A stretch of 13,971 bases of DNA from Bacilli bacterium (GTDB taxonomy: Bacteria; Bacillota_I; Bacilli_A; RFN20; CAG-826). Every line of letters starts with the position of its first letter. Positions within the stretch are counted from its first letter, which is position 1. Where the stretch lies: assembly GCA_017551465.1 (NCBI GenBank), contig JAFZLN010000032.1:1-13971 (forward strand), in the 5' to 3' direction. The notes beneath the pieces were generated by a model. It did not search any database, was not told the origin of the DNA, and worked only from the letters and a program-made list of their open reading frames with translations. A program made the translations under genes and the position numbers. Shown here one piece after another: positions 6,682 through 13,903 of the stretch.

Positions 6682-7121
6682 ATATTAGCAAATATATCGT
6701 GAATACAGTCTGTGATTAAATCGCAGACTTTTTCATATCTACCTGTATACCAAGGATCTTCTATTTCATAGATACTAGGAGTGTATTTATTAATGCGATT
6801 AATAATGCCTTTATGATTATCTAATTGTCTCAGTAATGAATAATAGTTTTCATCATCCATACAAAAGATATAATCAGCGTTCTCATAATCTATTTGTCTT
6901 ATCCTTTGCGCTGCGTGAGGATACATTGGTACTCCTCTTCTATATAGTTCTCTTTTCATCGGAGGATAAACATCATTACCGATCTCTTCGCTTGATGTCG
7001 CTCTTATGAGGATATTAAATTCTTTGTCTCTGCCCTGTTCTTTTAAGTATTGCTTTGCAATAAAAGCCGCAGCAGGGCTACGGCATATTGAACCATGACA
7101 AACAAAGATTATAGTTTTCAT
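6678..7121 (-). CDS. Low-molecular-weight protein-tyrosine phosphatase
   Basis: This 147-residue cytoplasmic phosphatase has the usual family length. The catalytic P-loop is CHGSICRSP (8-16), with nucleophile Cys8 and phosphate-binding Arg14; the usual Asn of CxGNICRS is Ser here. The general-acid loop EDPWYTGRYE (121-130) supplies Asp122, and ATSSEEIGNDVYPP (41-54) is also typical. Such enzymes dephosphorylate phosphotyrosine or phosphoarginine proteins, often paired with exopolysaccharide tyrosine kinases, but no kinase is visible here. The start overlaps the ABC transporter stop as TAATG, with one shared base and no ribosome site of its own, so translation is probably coupled to the transporter gene. 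That makes it the third gene of the minus-strand operon. Its physiological target is unknown. Confidence 0.9.
   Translation of the reverse strand: MKTIIFVCHGSICRSPAAAFIAKQYLKEQGRDKEFNILIRATSSEEIGNDVYPPMKRELYRRGVPMYPHAAQRIRQIDYENADYIFCMDDENYYSLLRQLDNHKGIINRINKYTPSIYEIEDPWYTGRYEKVCDLITDCIHDIFANI
6707..6734 (+). terminator. Terminator of the YpmS-like gene, inside the opposing phosphatase gene
   Basis: AGTCTGTGAT (6707-6716) pairs along its full length with ATCGCAGACT (6720-6729), with one T-G wobble and a TAA loop, and is followed by a short T tract (6729-6733). It lies 26 bases past the stop at 6681 and within the last codons of the minus-strand phosphatase, encoding KVCDLITDC (131-139). Confidence 0.7.
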
Positions 7122-9112
7122 TATTCGAGTTCAACAGCGCCTGTATATAGTTGATAGTAGGCGCCTTTTTCAGCGATAAGTGATTCGTGATTACCTCTTT
7201 CGATAATCTCACCTTTATCTAACACTAAAATGTAGTCAGCATTTTGAATAGTGCTTAATCTATGAGCAATAACAAATGTTGTTCTACCTTTCATTAATTG
7301 ATCCATACCTTTTTGTACAAGTCTTTCGGTACGAGTATCAATAGAGGAAGTTGCTTCATCAAGAATCATGACAGGTGCATCAGCGACTGCTGCTCTAGCA
7401 ATAGAGATTAATTGCCTTTGGCCTTGAGAAAGATTCGCACCATCGCCTGAAAGCATAGTGTTGAATCCCTGTGGTAATCTCATAATGAAGTCATAGGCAT
7501 TAGCAATCTTCGCGGCTTCATAGACTTCTTCATCAGTCGCATCTAATCTACCATATCTAATATTCTCCATGACAGTACCAGTGAACAAGTTCACATCTTG
7601 TAAAATCACGCCTAAAGAGTGACGTAAGTCGTCTTTCTTAATCTTATTGATATTTATGCCATCGTAACGGATTTTGCCGTCTGCGATATCATAAAAACGG
7701 TTAATTAAGTTAGTAATGGTGGTCTTACCAGCGCCTGTTGCACCCACTAATGCAATTTGTTGACCTGGGTGAGCGTAAACACTAACATTCTTAAGAACAG
7801 TCTTCTTACCATCATATGAGAAGTCGATATCATCGATAACAATATCACCTTTAAGTTCTGTATAAGTAACTGTTCCATCCGCTTTATGTGGATGTTTCCA
7901 AGCATAGTCTCTAGTTCTTTCACTAGTTTCTTCAAATGTGCCATCTTCATGGTATTTGATATTCACTAAAGTGACATAACCATCATCGGCTTCTTTAACT
8001 TCATCTAATAAGCCAAAGCAACGTGATGCACCAGCAGTACCCATCACCACGAATGTTACTTGTTGTGAGAAGTTAGAAATGTTATTAGTGAACATTCTAG
8101 AAAGCATTAAGAATGGTACGAGTAAGCTACCATAGAATTCTTTAGCGTCCACAACCTTCATACCAGTAATTGATAAGTTTTGTGCTCCTGGTGTGAGATA
8201 CAAAATACAACCAATAATAGCGATAATAACGTAAATGAAGTTACCAATGTTGCCATTGATTGGCATCATGATATTACCAGCGATATTTGCAGAGGTTGAA
8301 TTTTTATATAATTCATCATTAACGACTTCAAAGTCTTTTAAACTATCTTCTTCATGAGTAAAGACCTTAATGACTTTTAAGCCAGTAATGCTTTCTTCAA
8401 TAGCGCCTTCTACTTTGCCAATGCTCTTTTGTTGGGCGACAAAGAAACGTGAAGCACGTCCACCGACAATCTTGGTATTAAAGAACATCGCAATAGTGCC
8501 TGCAATAACCACTAGAGTCATCCAAATAGAGAAGGATAGCATCACAAATAAGCATCCTACTACGGTTAAACCAGTAGAGATGATATTTGGTAAGGATTGT
8601 GAGATTAATTGTCTAATTGTATCTATATCGTTAGTGTATAACGACATAATCGCACCGTTTTGGTGTGTATCAAAATATTTAACAGGAAGCTTTTGCATAT
8701 GAGAGAACATCTCAATACGGAAAAGATTTAAATATTTTTGAGTGACAATAGCCATTGTTCTAGTCCATGTCCATGAACAAATAACACCCACTAAATAGAT
8801 GATGCCTAAGGCAATCATTAAAGTGACTAAGTTAACACCATTAAGTGGAATACCACCCAGTAGTGATACGTTATATGAACCAGTTAAGATACTGACACTT
8901 GGATCAGATAACTTCATTGGAATGGCTTGTGTTAATAAGCCAGTAATCATACTAGCGAAGATGGAACCGCTTAAGTTAACAAAAATAGAAAGAACAAGAG
9001 TAACTAAAGAAATAATAAGTTCAGGCTTAAAATGCTTCCAAAGAGATTTGACTAAGCGTTTAATAGTGCCCTTCTTTGGTCTTTCATATGTTTTAATACG
9101 TGGACCTGGCAT
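7121..9112 (-). CDS. ABC exporter subunit with the catalytic Walker B glutamate (heterodimer partner 2)
   Basis: This 663-residue half-transporter has six N-terminal membrane helices (about 30-390) and a C-terminal ATPase domain. Visible motifs are Walker A GATGAGKTT (457-465), signature LSQGQ (561-565, degenerate), Walker B ending LDEATS with Glu586, and the switch His617 in AHRLSTI. A charged segment of some 50 residues, including YVTLVNIKYHEDG, SERTRDYAWKHPHKADG and TYTELKGD, lies between the membrane and ATPase domains; I recall it from many Firmicutes exporters of this type. With its neighbour it should form an asymmetric multidrug, lipid or peptide exporter. The ATG at 9112 is preceded by AGGAGG at eight bases, better than the start 14 codons upstream, which would overlap the previous gene. 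It follows that gene's stop by one base. The substrate is not predictable. Confidence 0.93.
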   Translation of the reverse strand: MPGPRIKTYERPKKGTIKRLVKSLWKHFKPELIISLVTLVLSIFVNLSGSIFASMITGLLTQAIPMKLSDPSVSILTGSYNVSLLGGIPLNGVNLVTLMIALGIIYLVGVICSWTWTRTMAIVTQKYLNLFRIEMFSHMQKLPVKYFDTHQNGAIMSLYTNDIDTIRQLISQSLPNIISTGLTVVGCLFVMLSFSIWMTLVVIAGTIAMFFNTKIVGGRASRFFVAQQKSIGKVEGAIEESITGLKVIKVFTHEEDSLKDFEVVNDELYKNSTSANIAGNIMMPINGNIGNFIYVIIAIIGCILYLTPGAQNLSITGMKVVDAKEFYGSLLVPFLMLSRMFTNNISNFSQQVTFVVMGTAGASRCFGLLDEVKEADDGYVTLVNIKYHEDGTFEETSERTRDYAWKHPHKADGTVTYTELKGDIVIDDIDFSYDGKKTVLKNVSVYAHPGQQIALVGATGAGKTTITNLINRFYDIADGKIRYDGININKIKKDDLRHSLGVILQDVNLFTGTVMENIRYGRLDATDEEVYEAAKIANAYDFIMRLPQGFNTMLSGDGANLSQGQRQLISIARAAVADAPVMILDEATSSIDTRTERLVQKGMDQLMKGRTTFVIAHRLSTIQNADYILVLDKGEIIERGNHESLIAEKGAYYQLYTGAVELE

Positions 9113-9113
9113 A

Positions 9114-10910
9114 TTACTCTCCTCCTTTCTGTGTTTGTGATTGATAAACTTCACGATAAATCTCGTTACTTTCTAGTAACTGTTTATGTGTACCAACACC
9201 GTTAATTTGACCGTTATCCAAAACAATGATTTGATCAGCTTCTTCAATAGAACTAATTCTTTGAGCAATGACAATTTTTGTCATATGTGGTAAATCATTT
9301 TTTAAGGCTTTTCTAATTAATCTATCAGTCTTAGTATCAACAGCAGAGGTGGAGTCATCTAAGATTAAAATCTTAGGATTCTTAAGTAACGCTCTAGCAA
9401 TACATAGTCTTTGTTTTTGACCACCAGAGAAGTTCGCGCCACCTTGTTCAACAACTTTGTTGAGTCTTTCTTGTGTGGCTTCAATAGTTTCGGACATTTG
9501 TGCCACTCTTAAGGCTTTAACAATCTCTTCATCAGTCGCATCTTTATTGCCCCAACGCATATTAGAAGCAACTGTACCACTGAATAAGAAGTTCTTTTGA
9601 AGAACGACAGCGACTGAATCTCTTAATGCTTTAAGATCATATTCTCTGACATCATTACCACCCACTAAAACACGTCCCTCAGTGGTGTCATATAATCTAG
9701 AAATTAAATTAACCAAAGTTGATTTACCTGAACCAGTGGAACCGATAATACCGATAAACTGACCAGATTTAATATTGAGATTTAAATTATTAACAGCATA
9801 ACGTTCCGCTTCTTTTTTGTATTTAAAGGAAACATTATCAAAGATGACAGAACCATCGTTAACTTCCATAACTGGATTTTCTGGATTCTTAATTGTTGGT
9901 TCTTCATCTAAGACTTCACCAATACGTCTAATAGATTCAAACGACATGACCAACATTGTGACAATCATGGAAATCATCATGATGGACATTAAAATTTGAA
10001 TGCCGTATGTGAGTAAAGCGGACATATCAGGAATAGATAATTGTCCCCATTGGAAGATGATAATTGGTTCACCTTTTTCATTAACGCTTTCTACTGGCAC
10101 TGTTTCTTTAAAGATTAATGTAGCCGCAAAGAACATCGTAATCATGTAAACAACATGGATAGAGGTATTCATTAAAGGTGTCATTAAGGCAACAATCTTT
10201 TCTGCTTTAATAAAGTCTTTACTTAAGTTGTTAGAAGCAGTAGCGAACTTGTTGTCTTCATAACTTTCTCTCACGAAAGATTTAACCACTCTCATACCAG
10301 AGACATTTTCTTGCACAGATTCGTTCAAGGCATCGTATCTCTTAAAGACTCTTCTAAAGATGCCCATCGCAAGTCTTGCTAAGACAATAAAGATAATACT
10401 AATAACAGGAATCGCGGTAACGAAGATCCACGCTAATTGGCCACCAACTACGAATGCCATGATCGCAGAAAAAATAAGCATCAATGGCGCTCTAACAACA
10501 ATTCTGATAGCCATCGCAAATGAGTTTTGAGTATTTGTGACGTCTGTGGTCATTCTAGTCACTAAACTAGAAGCATGGAAATGGTCAATATTCTCAAAAG
10601 AGAATGATTCAACTTTCTTATATAAATCTTTTCTTAAGTTTTTGGCAAAGCCACTCGCAGCGTATGCAGCAAATCTACCACCTAAGATACCACAGGTAAT
10701 AGAAACAATAGCCATGCCTAAGATTGCAAAGAAATAAGGTAATAATTCATTTATGGAATTGGCCTTCTCGATACTTTCAACAAAGTAAGTCATTACCAAA
10801 GGTAAAGCACATTCAACCGCGGCTTCACCAATCATAAATAAAGGAGTGATAATCGCGTAGATTTTATATTCTCTAACACTCTTCAGAACCTTAAATATTG
10901 ATTTAAGCAT
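9114..10910 (-). CDS. ABC exporter subunit with degenerate ATP site (heterodimer partner 1)
   Basis: This 598-residue half-transporter has six N-terminal membrane helices, including TM1 near residues 17-43 and an enlarged outside loop before TM6 (about 265-295), then an ATPase domain. Walker A is GSTGSGKST (390-398) and the signature FSGGQ (494-498) is canonical. The catalytic Glu is replaced by Asp519 in LDDSTS and the switch His by Gln550 in IAQRISS. This is the hallmark of the non-catalytic half of TM287/288-, BmrCD- or LmrCD-type heterodimers. Its good signature faces the partner's good Walker A/B, while the partner's LSQGQ faces this weak site. The ATG has AGGAGGG eight bases upstream. 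It is the first gene of the three-gene minus operon and is driven by the strong promoter at 10944-10972. Confidence 0.93.
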   Translation of the reverse strand: MLKSIFKVLKSVREYKIYAIITPLFMIGEAAVECALPLVMTYFVESIEKANSINELLPYFFAILGMAIVSITCGILGGRFAAYAASGFAKNLRKDLYKKVESFSFENIDHFHASSLVTRMTTDVTNTQNSFAMAIRIVVRAPLMLIFSAIMAFVVGGQLAWIFVTAIPVISIIFIVLARLAMGIFRRVFKRYDALNESVQENVSGMRVVKSFVRESYEDNKFATASNNLSKDFIKAEKIVALMTPLMNTSIHVVYMITMFFAATLIFKETVPVESVNEKGEPIIIFQWGQLSIPDMSALLTYGIQILMSIMMISMIVTMLVMSFESIRRIGEVLDEEPTIKNPENPVMEVNDGSVIFDNVSFKYKKEAERYAVNNLNLNIKSGQFIGIIGSTGSGKSTLVNLISRLYDTTEGRVLVGGNDVREYDLKALRDSVAVVLQKNFLFSGTVASNMRWGNKDATDEEIVKALRVAQMSETIEATQERLNKVVEQGGANFSGGQKQRLCIARALLKNPKILILDDSTSAVDTKTDRLIRKALKNDLPHMTKIVIAQRISSIEEADQIIVLDNGQINGVGTHKQLLESNEIYREVYQSQTQKGGE

Positions 10911-10943
10911 CTCTAATCCCTCCTTTTCTTCGTATGCTAAAAA

Positions 10944-10972
10944 ATTGTAAAGTTCGATAACGAACTTGTCAA
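10944..10972 (-). promoter_or_regulatory. Strong sigma-A promoter of the ABC exporter operon
   Basis: On the minus strand a perfect -35 TTGACA (10967-10972), an ideal 17-bp spacer and -10 TACAAT (10944-10949) lie 33 bases before the ATG at 10910. The leader carries the AGGAGGG ribosome site. This is the best promoter match in the window. Confidence 0.85.
10950..10967. promoter_or_regulatory. Inverted-repeat operator filling the exporter promoter spacer
   Basis: AAGTTCG (10950-10956) and CGAACTT (10961-10967) are perfect 7-bp arms around ATAA. They occupy the space between -10 and -35, the classic position for a repressor that excludes RNA polymerase. The half-sites run GTTC...GAAC, opposite in order to the Bacillus LexA box, so an efflux regulator of the MarR, TetR or PadR kind is a better guess. 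No regulator gene is present in the window. Confidence 0.65.
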
Positions 10973-11023
10973 TTGAAAAGCACTAATGACTACCAAAGTT
11001 GGCGGTAATCTAACCAAAAAGTG

Positions 11024-11038
11024 TATAATATAGGGGCT
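11024..11038 (+). promoter_or_regulatory. -10 element giving a near-leaderless start for glf
   Basis: TATAAT (11024-11029) ends nine bases before the ATG at 11039, so the expected transcript start is within about three bases of the start codon. AGGGG at 11032-11036 sits only two bases from the ATG. A weak TTGGCG (10999-11004) lies 19 bases upstream of the -10. The arrangement resembles the one before the glycosyltransferase at 1759. Confidence 0.45.
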
Positions 11039-12148
11039 ATGAAAAAGAATTATGATTATTTAATTGTTGGCGCTGGTTTATTCGGCGCGGTGGCCGCTCA
11101 TGAATTAAACAAACGCGGCTATAAAGTCCTCGTGGTGGAAAAACGTAATAACATCGCAGGCAATATCTACACAGAAGAAATTGAAGGTATCCAAGTTCAT
11201 AAATATGGACCACATATCTTCCATACCTCTAAAAAAGAAATCTGGGACTACGTTAATCAATTTGCGAAGTTCAATGATTTCATCAATATGCCTTTAGCCT
11301 ATTACAAAGGCAAATACTATAACATGCCATTTAACATGAACACATTCCATCAAATCTTTGGTGTGAATGAGCCAGAAGAAGCCAAGGCGTGTATTGAAAA
11401 AGAGATTAAAGCCGCTAATATCAAGGAACCAAAGAACCTTGAAGAAAAAGCTATCTCCATGGTGGGCACAACCATTTATGAAATGCTCATTAAAGGCTAT
11501 ACCCAAAAACAATGGGGTAGACCATGTAATGAATTACCACCTTTCATCATCACTCGTTTACCAGTGAGATATGAATATAACAACAACTACTTCAATGATA
11601 TCTATCAAGGTATCCCAATTGGTGGTTACACCAAATGGATTGCTAATATGCTTAAAGGCATTGAAGTGAGATTAGGTGTTGATTATTTAGAACATAAAGA
11701 AGAATTAAACGCTCTTGTGGATAAAGTCATCTACACTGGTGAAATTGATAAGTTCTTCGATTACTGCTATGGTGCGCTTGAATGGAGATCACTTAGATTC
11801 GAAGAAGAAATCATTGATAAACCAGATTACCAAGGTAACGCTGTTGTTAACTATACGGAATATGAAGTTCCATATACCCGTATCGCGGAACATCAATACT
11901 TTGAACCTGGACAAAAACACAACAAAACAGTTATCACTAAAGAATATTCCAAGACTTGGACTTTGGGGGACGAAGCATATTATCCTCTTAATAACGAGAA
12001 GAACAGTATGTTATACTTAAAATATCAAGAACTAGCCAAACAAAATCCTAATATCTACTTCGGTGGTCGTTTAGGAACCTACTCTTACTACAACATGGAT
12101 GTGGTAGTAGAGAAGGCTTTACAACTAGTAGAGACCTTAGTTGATTAA
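11039..12148 (+). CDS. glf: UDP-galactopyranose mutase
   Basis: This 369-residue flavoenzyme interconverts UDP-galactopyranose and UDP-galactofuranose in the cytoplasm; reduced FAD forms a covalent adduct with the sugar. The FAD-binding Rossmann motif is VGAGLFGAV (10-18) and the acidic end of the second strand is VVEKR (32-36). HKYGPHIFHT (54-63), GYTQKQWGRP (about 160), TRLPVRY and the C-terminal GGRLGTYSYYNMD are all diagnostic of bacterial Glf. Length matches the family. I start at ATG 11039 rather than a GTG at 11021, because the usual sequence begins MKKNYDYLIVGAG and the -10 box lies between the two. It is divergent from the exporter operon and lies 68 bp before a glycosyltransferase, which supports a galactofuranose-containing surface glycan or glycolipid. 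Confidence 0.97.
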   Translation: MKKNYDYLIVGAGLFGAVAAHELNKRGYKVLVVEKRNNIAGNIYTEEIEGIQVHKYGPHIFHTSKKEIWDYVNQFAKFNDFINMPLAYYKGKYYNMPFNMNTFHQIFGVNEPEEAKACIEKEIKAANIKEPKNLEEKAISMVGTTIYEMLIKGYTQKQWGRPCNELPPFIITRLPVRYEYNNNYFNDIYQGIPIGGYTKWIANMLKGIEVRLGVDYLEHKEELNALVDKVIYTGEIDKFFDYCYGALEWRSLRFEEEIIDKPDYQGNAVVNYTEYEVPYTRIAEHQYFEPGQKHNKTVITKEYSKTWTLGDEAYYPLNNEKNSMLYLKYQELAKQNPNIYFGGRLGTYSYYNMDVVVEKALQLVETLVD

Positions 12149-12153
12149 TTATC

Positions 12154-12181
12154 TTGCTATAATATTCAACTTTACTATAAT
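12154..12181 (+). promoter_or_regulatory. Possible internal promoter between glf and the glycosyltransferase
   Basis: TTGCTA (12154-12159), 16 bp, then TATAAT (12176-12181) fits a sigma-A promoter; a second TATAAT lies at 12158-12163. The following leader has no strong Shine-Dalgarno, only AGGG/GGA-like bases 12 or more from the ATG at 12217. Read-through from glf is equally possible, since no terminator separates the genes. Confidence 0.4.
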
Positions 12182-12216
12182 GTTTTAAGGCTGAAGGGCC
12201 GGATTTAATTACGAAT

Positions 12217-13251
12217 ATGAAATATATTACATTTACAATTCCTTGCTACAACTCACAAGACTATATGCGCCACTGCATCGATAATCTCGTTGCCGCTGGT
12301 GAAGATGTTGAGGTCATCATCGTCAATGACGGTAGTAAAGATAACACAGGTAAAATCGCTGACGAATATCAAAAGAAATACCCAACAATCGTTAAAGCTA
12401 TTCAAAAAGAGAATGGTGGACACGGTTCAGGCGTTATGGCGGGTATCCGCAACGCTGAAGGTATGTTCTTTAAAGTTGTCGATAGTGACGACTGGGTTGA
12501 AACTAAAGACGTTTTAGATATGCTTAACTTAATCAAAAAGCATGAAGCTGAAAACGCTAATATCGACTTATATATCACAAACTATGTTTATGAACATGCT
12601 GCGGATAATAGCCAATATGTGATGCATTACCGTAAATGCTTACCAGCTGAACAAATCATTGCCTGGGAAGATATGAAACGTGTGAAATTAGAAACAGTTT
12701 TCTTAATGCACTCTTTACTTTATAGAACAGCGAAATTAAGAGAATCCAAGATGGAACTTCCAAATCACACCTTCTATGTTGATGATATCTATGCTTACCA
12801 ACCACTCCCATTCATGAAGAAGATCTTCTATCACGATATCGATTTATATCACTACTTCATCGGTAGAGCGGATCAATCTGTTAACTATGGCACAATGTGT
12901 AAGAGATATGAACAACAAATGAGAGTGTTCAAAATCATGTTCACCGCCTATAAATACGATGAAATTATCAAACAACCAAAACACTTAAAGAAATATATGT
13001 TCAAATGGTTGATGACAATATGCGGTATCACCATTATGACCATCGTTGGTACAAAAGAAGATAAGAAAACACGTTGGAAAGTGTTCCATGAATACTTCGA
13101 TGAACTTAAAGAACTCGATAAGAAACTCTATAACAAGATTAGACATCGTTCCTTAGCGTGCTTTGCCTTCAACTTACCAGGCTATAGCTTAAAGTCATTC
13201 GCTAGTAAGAATGGTTATAAAGTTTTCCAAAAGAGATTAAAACTTGGTTAA
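12217..13251 (+). CDS. Family 2 glycosyltransferase, candidate galactofuranosyltransferase
   Basis: This 344-residue GT-A enzyme of the EpsJ/WcaA type transfers a sugar from a nucleotide donor to a growing glycan at the inner membrane face. Motifs: ITFTIPCYN (4-12), VNDGSKDNT (36-44), the ENGGHGSGVMAGI stretch (65-77), metal-binding VDSDDW (88-93) and FYVDDIY, which resembles the catalytic ED-type region. One hydrophobic stretch near 258-277 may dip into the membrane; otherwise it looks soluble, with a basic C-terminus suited to lipid contact. It follows glf by 68 bp on the same strand, and by this context alone it may use UDP-galactofuranose. Known bacterial galactofuranosyltransferases are diverse, so the donor remains open. 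A terminator follows directly. Confidence 0.85.
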   Translation: MKYITFTIPCYNSQDYMRHCIDNLVAAGEDVEVIIVNDGSKDNTGKIADEYQKKYPTIVKAIQKENGGHGSGVMAGIRNAEGMFFKVVDSDDWVETKDVLDMLNLIKKHEAENANIDLYITNYVYEHAADNSQYVMHYRKCLPAEQIIAWEDMKRVKLETVFLMHSLLYRTAKLRESKMELPNHTFYVDDIYAYQPLPFMKKIFYHDIDLYHYFIGRADQSVNYGTMCKRYEQQMRVFKIMFTAYKYDEIIKQPKHLKKYMFKWLMTICGITIMTIVGTKEDKKTRWKVFHEYFDELKELDKKLYNKIRHRSLACFAFNLPGYSLKSFASKNGYKVFQKRLKLG

Positions 13252-13258
13252 TACAAAG

Positions 13259-13282
13259 ACCTCTCAGATGAGAGGTTTTTTG
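13259..13282 (+). terminator. Intrinsic terminator after the glf-linked glycosyltransferase
   Basis: ACCTCTC (13259-13265) pairs with GAGAGGT (13270-13276) around an AGAT loop and runs into TTTTTT. It begins eight bases past the stop codon. Confidence 0.9.
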
Positions 13283-13313
13283 TTGCAACTTTGAAATATT
13301 CTTTTAGAATATT
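13283..13313 (+). promoter_or_regulatory. Promoter with overlapping inverted repeat before the DUF308-like gene
   Basis: TTGCAA (13283-13288), 16 bp, then TAGAAT (13305-13310) fits a sigma-A promoter. A perfect inverted repeat, AATATTCT (13295-13302) and AGAATATT (13306-13313) around TTT, covers the -10 and could be an operator. The AAAGGGAG ribosome site at 13321-13328 follows. Confidence 0.5.
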
Positions 13314-13336
13314 AATTATCAAAGGGAGTTAATCTT

Positions 13337-13855
13337 ATGAAAGAAAAATACGCAAAAATTATTGCCGCTGTTATCTTAATCGTCATGGGTATTATCATCG
13401 CCGTTATTGGTGCTGGTGCTCTTGACTTATATTTTGGTATTGGCTGTTTGGTCGCTGGTGGTGTTTTAGTTATTTTAAACATCATCGCTTTAGCAAAATC
13501 CAAACAAATCACATTTGCACAATTATTTTTAAGCACTGCATTAATCGTTCTTGGTATTTCCTTTATCTGGACACATTATGTTTCATTCGCAATGCTTATT
13601 AATTTATTTGTCCTATTAATCTTAGGTTTGGGTATCGCTTTATTCGCCTATGGCTTATTTACAGTGCTTTTAGCCAAGAAAGTCGCTATTGGTGTTGTGG
13701 AAATGGTTCTAGGTATTGTGGTTATTGTTTTCACAATCCTTTACCTCAACGTTGCTGATTTCCAAAAGGCATTCTGGATTGTCACAGGTATTGCCATCGC
13801 AGCATATGGTGTCCTCGAACTAATCGCTGTTTTAGCAAATAAAAAGCTCAAATAA
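13337..13855 (+). CDS. Six-helix membrane protein, DUF308/HdeD-like
   Basis: This 172-residue integral membrane protein is made almost entirely of six hydrophobic helices, at roughly 8-27, 31-53, 60-80, 84-112, 116-137 and 144-166. The short loops are rich in Lys (KSK, AKK, ANKKLK). Glycine-rich helices arranged in pairs (GIGCLVAGGVLVI, VLLILGLGIALFAYG, VTGIAIAAYGVLELI) resemble the DUF308 family that includes HdeD, an acid-resistance membrane protein of E. coli. In Gram-positive bacteria the role of such proteins is not established, so this is a fold-level guess. The ATG has AAAGGGAG eight bases upstream. The gene is isolated between its own promoter and terminator. Confidence 0.7.
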   Translation: MKEKYAKIIAAVILIVMGIIIAVIGAGALDLYFGIGCLVAGGVLVILNIIALAKSKQITFAQLFLSTALIVLGISFIWTHYVSFAMLINLFVLLILGLGIALFAYGLFTVLLAKKVAIGVVEMVLGIVVIVFTILYLNVADFQKAFWIVTGIAIAAYGVLELIAVLANKKLK

Positions 13856-13868
13856 AAAGCAATCAAAC

Positions 13869-13903
13869 AAAAGAGCCACAGCGATGTGGTTCTTTTTATT
13901 TTT
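13869..13903 (+). terminator. Intrinsic terminator after the DUF308-like gene
   Basis: AAAAGAGCCACA (13869-13880) pairs with TGTGGTTCTTTT (13885-13896) around a GCGA tetraloop, with one G-T wobble, followed by a T-rich tail. The remaining 68 bases of the window hold no gene or signal I can support. Confidence 0.9.

Noticed and set aside
8370..9140. Plus-strand open frames opposite the ABC exporter genes (also at 9817-9999 and 10537-10737)
   Set aside because: They lie wholly within strongly supported exporter coding sequence, lack ribosome sites and encode no recognisable protein.
10950..10967. SOS/LexA box in front of the exporter operon
   Set aside because: Bacillus-type LexA boxes read GAAC-N4-GTTC. 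Here the half-sites are in the opposite order (GTTC...GAAC), so the match fails.
11367..12020. Extra plus-strand frames inside glf (11367-11567, 11715-12020)
   Set aside because: They are out-of-frame readings of a clear Glf gene, with Lys/Ser-rich low-complexity translations.
12149..12216. Riboswitch or structured leader before the second glycosyltransferase
   Set aside because: Only a short GGC...GCC pairing is visible. The segment is 68 bases long and lacks any known aptamer core.
1873..12352. Nearly identical short stretches coding for VNDGSKDNT in the two glycosyltransferases (near 1873 and 12325), considered as a DNA repeat
   Set aside because: The similarity is limited to a conserved family 2 motif written with the same preferred codons, and the flanks diverge at once.
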